Under the pieces are notes generated by a model. The model searched no databases. It saw only the letters and a program-made list of their open reading frames with translations, and was not told the origin of the DNA. This document shows, one piece after another, positions 20,147 through 25,890 of a stretch of 25,890 bases of DNA (position 1 is the stretch's first letter; each line of letters opens with the position of its first letter). A program made the position numbers and the translations under genes. The DNA is from Reclinomonas americana ATCC 50394. Lineage: Eukaryota; Jakobida; Jakobea; Jakobida. The stretch lies in NCBI GenBank assembly GCA_048213135.1, contig PS015067.1:58289-84178 (forward strand), given 5' to 3'.

Positions 20147-23095
20147 TCACNNNNNNNNNNNNNNNNNNNNNNNCGCCGGTGCTGGTGCTGGTGCTGGCGC
20201 AGCGGCAGCCGGTGGCTTGAAGCTGGTGACGGCGGGCTTGGCGGGCGCCGCCGCAGGTGCTGGCGCAGCAGCTGCCGGCGGTTTGAAGCCAGTGAGTGCA
20301 GGCTTGGGTGGCGCCGCTCCCGCCGCAGTTCCGGTCGTCGTCGTGGTGGTGGTGGCGGTGGCGGTCGTCGTCGTCGCGGCCGCCGGTGGCTTGAAACTAA
20401 GTGGCGGTTTGGCCGCAGCAGGAGCAGGAGCAGCAGCAGCAGCAGCAGCATCGGCCGGCTTGGGTGGCGCGACCGCCGTCGATGACGAAGATGCCGGGGC
20501 GAGTGGTGGCTTGCTGGCACTGGTCGCGGTGGTAGATGTCGTCGACTTGAGGCCACTGAAAGGCGACGCCTTGGCCGCGGGCGGTGTGGACGACACCGCG
20601 GGAGCAGCAGCAGTGGTATCTCGAGTGAGCGGTGTCGGCTTCTCGCCGTCTTCTGGCAGCCTCAGATCCTTGGGCAGCGTTCGCTTCAGCTCCGGCAGCG
20701 GGGTCGACAGGCGCTCCAAGTGCTCCATGATGCGTCGCGCGGTATCACTGAAAGGCACCTCGCCACCATTCTGCTCGTGGTGTCGTGCACGCTTGCGCGC
20801 ATCAAAGCCACCCGAACGGCCGTCTGCGGAAACCCACAGCAAGAAAATGAGTGGGAGGGGAATGGTCGACACGATTGGTGAAATGAAACACACACCGACA
20901 CTCTCGCGCACATCCTCTGCGTCGGCAGCTGCCGACGCCCGACCAGCACGCTCCTCAATCTCCTCGACATCCTCGCCACCCACACGACGCCGCTTGCCGA
21001 GTCGCACCGACGACAGATCCAACTGTGGTGCTGACTGGCGCAGTGCCGACGGCGACGGTCCGCGGACAGACGACTGCAAATGCGAGTACGATTGCGCGGC
21101 GTACGGGTTGTTCACCGAGCGACGCAACGTGTCCGGTCCACGCACCGTTGGTCTGCGTCGAAGTCAGCACACCATCCCCAAAACACGCACGCATGCACCT
21201 ACAGAGATACCCTACACAGACAAACCTCATTGACGAGCGACCGTCGACACCAGGACGAGAAGCGCGGTAAGACGCCACACTCGACACGTAGCGGAACGGT
21301 GTCGCCTGCTGCGCGGGCGTGAGGAACTGCGGGTAGTTTTGCTGGAACGACGAGCGCGCCACTGTCGCCGGCTGGTAGGCGTGCTGCTCATACATGGGTC
21401 GCCGGCGGTACGCGGCTCCAGTGGAGAGCGGTGCGCGTGCACGCACGAGCGGCGGCTGCGCTGGCGTCGTCATGTCGAAGCTGAGCAGGGTTGATATGAT
21501 TTGAGGTCAACAAGACTCTTGAATTACTGCCATAACCACCACCACCAAGACAAAGCGCAACTCGTCTTCGTCCTCCTCTCCCTGCATGAATTCTCCGTCG
21601 CCCTCGGCAAACGGCGGCAGGTCACCACCACCCATCGGGCCATTCATCGAACCGTACAACATCTCATCGTCCTCGGTCTCGAACTTGGAGCGTGCGCCTC
21701 CCGGTCGAGTTGTCGACATGCCTCCACGGTACGAGAGACGGCGCTGCACTTGCGCAGTAGCTGGCGTGGCCAGCGAGAACGCCGAGTGCGCAATGCGCGG
21801 CGACGTGGCGGAGGCTGTTGGTGCCGCCGCCGCCGACGATGATCCGCGTTGACGAACAAAGGCTCCCTGCACACACGCACACACACACACACACACAATG
21901 AGTCACAGCGTGTATGTATGTGTGTGTCTCTCTCTCTCTCCGACTCACGCGAATGACATCGTACGTCGTCGGACTGGTGACGCGCTCGGGACGCGGACGA
22001 ACCAGGCCGCCACCGTTGCCGGCGTCAGCAGCAGCAGACGACTCTGCCATGGAGTCCAACCGATCTATGCTGCCGTTGCGCGAGAGCTCCTCGCGCGCCT
22101 GCGACATGGCCTCCTCCAGCTCATCCACGGGCCCGGCTGCGGCCGCCGCCGCAGCTGCAGCACCACGTCGTGTCTGCAAGCACATTAAGGCGAAACGCAC
22201 CAACACAGCAGCAGCAGAGATCTTCCCGACAACACACCATCACTGACGATGCTGTTCCTACCGCCGCTGGTCGCCGTGGTGGTGGCGGCAGCGTGCCGAG
22301 CTCACGCACAGCAGCCTCTGCACGAGAGATGCAAAACACGATGGCATTGTGAGTGAGAAGTCCAACTGAGAGTGGCACATTATCACACGTACACACACAA
22401 ACAGAACACACGACAAGATGTAGTTGTGTGCACGCCCCGCGGCAGCACTCACCCTTCTCCTCGCGGAACGCACGCGCCTCTGCCAAGTGCTGCTCCACCA
22501 GCACTTGCTCCTCCGCGGCCAATTCCCGCTTCTCATTGCTGCTCTTTCCCGTCGCCGCCACCTCCTCCACTGCCTCCTCCTCTTCCCCCCCATCATCACT
22601 ACCAGCAGTAGCAGCACCAAGCTCCGCCTCATCACCGTGCCAGCCATTGGCGCGGTTTCTCGTGGCCATCGCGGGTGCGTACGGTTGACGCGAACGCGTG
22701 GCCGCAGCGACCACCCGGCGATGACGATGCTCGGCATCTCCTCCCGCCTTCACTGCATCGCTGTAGTGCACCTGTTGCTGCTGCACATCGTCGTCGTCGT
22801 CGTCAAAGTGCATCGAGTCACTGTCGAGCACACTGCCGGGTGTCACTCGCCCGCCTCCATCCTGATCGCTGTTGCGTCCAAGCAGATGGTTGACACGATC
22901 CACCACGTAGCTGGCCATGCGTGCAAACAAGCCACGCTTGGGCGCCTTCGAGACAGAGAGAGACATGAGCGCGCAATGACGAGACACACTTTTTTCATTC
23001 TGCGTGCGTGCAAAAAATGCGTTGCTCACCCGTGGATACGGTACGCCACTGTTGGCGCGTGCAAGTTGCACACGGCCTCCAGGAACGTAACTCAT
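20147..23095 (-). CDS. Nup153/Nup1/NUP136-like nuclear-basket nucleoporin
   Basis: Eight exons: 23095-23030, 22945-22453, 22317-22262, 22173-21949, 21866-21562, 21480-21226, 21152-20896, 20823-20147. The last exon crosses a 23-N gap. If its length is right, the sum is 2334 nt (777 residues) with TGA at 20149-20147. Residues about 23-47 (KRGLFARMASYVVDRVNHLL) form a basic amphipathic helix like those that anchor basket nucleoporins to the inner nuclear membrane. The middle is disordered and charged, with acidic runs. LGKRRRVGG is a possible NLS. DTARRIMEHLERLSTPL at about 579-595 resembles the short helical motif repeated in Nup153 and plant NUP136. The Ala/Pro/Thr-rich C-terminus has at least three repeats centred on FKPPAAA, in place of usual FG repeats. 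Known: basket nucleoporins bind importins and mRNA export factors. Assignment rests on short motifs, so another disordered nuclear protein is possible. Confidence 0.6.
20151..20173. other. Assembly gap (N)
   Basis: 23 undetermined bases within the GCTGGTGCTGG-type repeat of the nucleoporin C-terminus. It also hides the 3' end of the convergent patatin-like gene. Confidence 0.95.
20174..20420 (-). repeat. Degenerate tandem repeat coding FKPPAAA units
   Basis: Three in-frame units of roughly 25-35 codons encode LSFKPPAAA, LTGFKPPAAA and VTSFKPPAAA, separated by Ala/Pro or Thr runs. The gap falls at the end of the array, so more copies may be missing. Confidence 0.8.
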
Positions 23096-23204
23096 TGCGC
23101 GCGAGGGGTGAGTGTGTTTGATGACGTCAACGTGACAATCACGCCGTCGGCTCGCCCACAGTCTTTGTTCCCCTCACACAAACACACTCAGTCGCGCGCG
23201 TAAA
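23096..23204. promoter_or_regulatory. Divergent intergenic region with TGACGTCA palindrome
   Basis: 109 bp between the nucleoporin ATG (-) and the first micro-exon gene ATG (+). A perfect 8-bp palindrome TGACGTCA at 23122-23129 matches the CRE/bZIP consensus. Function is inferred from position only. Confidence 0.4.
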
Positions 23205-23849
23205 ATGGAACCGCAAGACACATACGAGGGCAACCAGGGCTACATGGTGAGCAGCGAAAAAAGGAGATAAAAAGAGTGAGAAATGAGACAGACAACCCGT
23301 GTTTTTTCACTCTCGTGAGACTGACTGCTCTTCACGATGCACAGGCTGGCAGGTACGTTTGCGCGCATGTTTCTCTCCTCCTCATGTGTGCGTGCGTGTG
23401 TGGTGGCAATTGAGGCGGAGGGGCGAAAACCGGGATTGATTTGGGAACCTTCTCGCACTCACTCGTGTGTCGTGTGCTGGCGCAGCTGGGCTGCGGAGGC
23501 TAACCAGCCGATGCAGGTGCCGACGGGCGTCTCCCAGAACGTTGCGTTTCTGTGCGTGTGTGCTGCATGTGAAGGCGCTGTGATTGCTTACAGAGTGTGT
23601 TCGATATGCAGTACGCCGAAGGTCTTTCTCGTTGTCGCTGCTGCTTAACTTGGTTGTAACTGTGACTAACGCACAGTGCCCACTGTCAAAGCACAGGCTA
23701 CGTCTCCGGCTGGGAGTCTGGTTCGTATCTTTCTCTTGTCATTCACCTGTGTGTTCGAGTTCGAATCCGCGCGCTGCTGTGGTGTGCTCACTGGCAACAC
23801 TGCTGTATCGTTGTCTCGTGCAGCCAACGAGTTCGAGAACGACACTTGA
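23205..23849 (+). CDS. Micro-exon gene A: small protein of unknown function (60 residues)
   Basis: Six exons: 23205-23246, 23345-23352 (8 bp), 23486-23540, 23594-23621, 23697-23720, 23824-23849 (26 bp). They total 183 nt, with stop TGA at 23847-23849. Every exon is bounded by GT and AG sites and the phase closes at each junction. The protein starts MEPQDTYEGNQGYM, continues AGSWAAEANQPMQVPTG, then FDMQYAEGYVSGWES, and ends NEFENDT. It is acidic and Gln/Gly/aromatic-rich, with no signal peptide or membrane segment. I recognise no family. Its reality is supported by the neighbouring gene at 24193-24760, which encodes a similar protein from a matching exon pattern, including the 8-bp exon 2 starting GCTGG and the 26-bp last exon. 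Function is unknown. Confidence 0.65.
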
Positions 23850-24192
23850 AATGGCCGCCGAGAAGGAGACTTCCCGAGGGGAGTACGAGGAACAATCTGA
23901 CGAGCACGTGGACGGTGAATGTACGTTGCTGCTGCTCGTGTGTACGCAGTCCGTCGCCATAGGCAGCACCATTTCCCAGCAGCGGTGTGGAGAGACGTGC
24001 ACAACTGCGAGTCAACACAACCATCAGCACAAGACTGTCATGCAGAATGCTTTTTCATGTTCGGATCTTGCTGAACTCGAATGGCAAAGCTATGCCCTAC
24101 GCCAAAGCTGTCGTGCCAAGTGGGGGTGATTAACAAAGGATGCTTCGCAGTTTGACCGTCTGCGTCCTCTGTCTTTTCATCAATCTTCTCGC
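23850..24192 (+). other. Intergenic region between the two micro-exon genes; possible small gene
   Basis: Mostly 3' UTR of gene A and promoter of gene B. An ATG at 23851, one base after the stop of gene A, opens an acidic reading frame (MAAEKETSRGEYEEQSDEH) that runs to a possible donor GTACGT at 23921. I could not find a convincing continuation: joining to the acceptor ending at 23966 gives a frame stopping at about 24131, unlike the paralogues. It is recorded as a weak candidate exon, alternative end or retained paralogue fragment. Confidence 0.25.
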
Positions 24193-24760
24193 ATGGATCC
24201 GTGTGACGGCGATTTTGCACCCCTTGGAACCTATGCGCCTCCCATGGGCGGCAATGCGCAGCCACCAATAACAGAAGACGAAGGCTACGAGGTGTGTATG
24301 TGTACGTGCAACTCTCTCTTCTCGCCATCTGTGTCGCTCACACCAACAATCTGCAGGCTGGGTGGTGAGAGAAGTCGTGTGAGAACGTTCGCAGCCAGCG
24401 TCACTCACTTGTGTGACTCTATGTGTGTGCATGTGTGTACGGCACAACAGGTCCGCGGCAGAGGTACGTGTGAGCCTCCCTTGCGTGTGCGTGCGTTCTG
24501 TTTCCTCACTGTCGTCGTCGTCAGGGTGGCGAATCGATGCAGATCCCAATGGGAGCCACTCCGCAGGTGTGTGCCTGTACATCTTCCCTCCTCCGTGCCC
24601 TGCTGACGCCCTCTCTTGCCACAGTTCGCGCAAGGCTATTCGATGGGATGGCAATCAGGTTCGAAACAATCAATCATCACTTCTCCCCCCGTCTCCCCCC
24701 CCCGTGCCCACCTCTCCACCCTTGCATGCCACAGGCAACTCCATGAGCATGGACCAATAA
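24193..24760 (+). CDS. Micro-exon gene B: small protein of unknown function, paralogue of gene A (73 residues)
   Basis: Six exons: 24193-24291, 24357-24364 (8 bp), 24451-24463 (13 bp), 24525-24566, 24625-24658, 24735-24760 (26 bp). They total 222 nt, with stop TAA at 24758-24760. The N-terminus is longer than in gene A (MDPCDGDFAPLGTYAPPMGG...). From GYE onward it parallels gene A: AGWSAAEGGESMQIPMG against AGSWAAEANQPMQVPTG, and FAQGYSMGWQSGN against the GYVSGWESAN region. Exon 2 is 8 bp and the last exon is 26 bp in both genes, with the same phases. Relative to gene A, an intron splits exon 3 after SAAE, and the intron before GY is absent. The protein is Met/Gly/Gln-rich and ends NSMSMDQ. 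No known family is recognised. Confidence 0.65.
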
Positions 24761-25000
24761 TCACAACGAAATCATTCAACACATCGTACACAAGATAGCG
24801 GGCCGCTTCAATACAAGATCGCGAGACCTGTGCGCGCACATGTGCGTGTGTGCATACAACATACGCCAGAGGCCTATCAAAAAAACGAGGAATGATACGA
24901 GCGATACATACCAAATGACGAGGTTGAACATACAGACAGCAGAGGGACGACGAAGAAGGAGAAGAAGAAGAGAAAAACAGAAGAAGTACCCCTCTCCTCA
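24761..25000. other. Convergent 3' spacer
   Basis: 240 bp between the stop of micro-exon gene B and the stop of the CDC50 gene. It contains an AGAAG-rich stretch at 24948-24988 and no visible gene. Confidence 0.6.
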
Positions 25001-25890
25001 TCAGTGGTACTTGAGCTGACCGCGCTCACGGTGCCTCCACCGTCTCCACGACATTATGCAGAAGACGACGCCGGCCGCGAACGACAGCGAGCCCACCACG
25101 ATAAAGGCGATGCCGAGGAAGTCGTTCTTGCCACCCACCCACGACGAGGTCGACAGGATGACGTACTTCTTGCCCGAGAAGCGTGACACATCGTAGCGCT
25201 CTGTGATTTGCAGATTGTACGTGCCGGCATCCAGTGGCGCGTTGTAGATGCGGTACAGCTTGCGGAAATTCGGCAGCGCCGCCGTGCGCATCCACACCAT
25301 CAAATCCTGCCCAAAAAAGAAAAAGAGAAATCGTGTCGGCGCACTATCCTTCTGTCTGTGTGCGCGTCACAGCAATCATCTGTCATATGCGCACCTCACT
25401 CGTCTGCAGTGGAATCACATGCGTGGGCTCGTTGAGGTAGGTGCTGGGGTTGGTAAGGTACTGGCCCGGCGGTGGCGCCTTGAACTTGGTGTCGACATCG
25501 GCCGGCCACGCAATGCCTGTGCCCGTGCATGCTCCCGAGGGGTTGCCACCGTCGCAGAGCGGTGCACCGCCGCCCGGCGGCAGCAGAGAGATGGTGTCGT
25601 TGAACATGGACCACGCAATCAGGCCGCACGGCGAGTACGTCTCCAGCGGTTGCGAGTCGGCACCCTTCAGGCCCGTGACGGGGGAGCACGACGAGTCGAG
25701 AGTCGACGCCGTCACCACCGATCCTTGCAGCTGCTTATCCGATCGCGATTGTACGTAGCGCCGATGATTCTGGTAGTAGTTGTCCAGCGCGTAGTAAATG
25801 TACACCGGTGGCTCCATGCGCTTCGGCACCGTAATCGTCAGCGAGTTGCCGCCCGTCGGCAGCTGGCACTGCCAGTTGCACGCACAGTTG
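25001..25890 (-). CDS. CDC50/LEM3 (TMEM30) family P4-ATPase flippase subunit, C-terminal part
   Basis: Two exons are visible: from beyond the right edge to 25395, and 25306-25001, with an 88-bp intron (donor GTGCGC, acceptor GGGCAG). The stop TGA is at 25003-25001. Family signatures are seen in order: PPVYIYYALDNYYQNHRRYV, then CGLIAWSMFNDT, GIAWPADVDTKF, and DLMVWMRTAALPNFRKLYR. A final membrane helix follows (LGIAFIVVGSLSFAAGVVF), then a short basic cytosolic tail ending LKYH. Cysteines near the right edge (CACNWQC) and at 25550-25690 fit the disulfide-bonded ectodomain. Known: CDC50 proteins pair with P4-ATPases, chaperone them out of the ER, and are needed for phospholipid flipping. The N-terminal cytosolic tail and first membrane helix lie outside the window. 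Confidence 0.93.

Noticed and set aside
19785-21233. 482-codon plus-strand frame from the patatin-like gene across the gap
   Set aside because: Beyond 20102 it is the reverse complement of the nucleoporin's Ala/Pro repeats. Phase-consistent exons on the minus strand explain that region better.
1-25890. CRISPR arrays, insertion sequences, tRNA, rRNA or viral genes
   Set aside because: No regularly spaced repeats with unique spacers, no transposase or integrase frames, no cloverleaf-like segment and no viral hallmark gene were recognised on either strand.

Overview
The window is nuclear DNA from an intron-rich, gene-dense, probably unicellular eukaryote. It has about 80 short introns (mostly 55-90 bp), AG acceptors, long CA and CT microsatellites, and five runs of N. 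All gene families recognised are eukaryotic. I cannot place the lineage from sequence alone. I derived exons by hand, joining donors and acceptors so that frames close and conserved domains stay continuous. For most genes the summed exon lengths are an exact multiple of three.

Layout, left to right. (1) The 3' end of an AFG3-type mitochondrial m-AAA protease (+). (2) A two-thioredoxin-domain protein disulfide isomerase with an ERp29-type D domain (-). (3) A CMTR1-like mRNA cap 2'-O-methyltransferase with a degenerate guanylyltransferase domain (-, two assembly gaps). (4) NOP53 (+). (5) A small secreted leucine-rich-repeat protein (+). (6) An unrecognised 870-residue helical protein (-). (7) A TMEM208/SND2 homologue (+). 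(8) A microsatellite-rich intergenic region with a gap. (9) A low-complexity protein with an unresolved start (-). (10) A patatin-fold protein with an MGC acylation start and altered catalytic motifs (+, 3' end unresolved). (11) A Nup153/Nup1/NUP136-like nuclear-basket nucleoporin (-). (12-13) Two tandem paralogous micro-exon genes for proteins of 60 and 73 residues that I do not recognise (+). (14) The C-terminal half of a CDC50/TMEM30 flippase subunit (-).

Most genes are housekeeping and show no operon-like logic. They are packed tightly: 37 bp between the CMTR1-like stop and the PDI start, and divergent start codons 109-280 bp apart. Three themes recur: ER and secretory functions (PDI, TMEM208/SND2, CDC50, secreted LRR), nuclear RNA and ribosome functions (CMTR1-like, NOP53, nucleoporin), and degenerate enzyme domains (guanylyltransferase-like, patatin-like).

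The most unusual signals are the tandem micro-exon family at 23205-24760, a repeated non-consensus splice donor GTTGCG (at least 16 introns, none with G at the last exon base), and the acylated pseudo-patatin.
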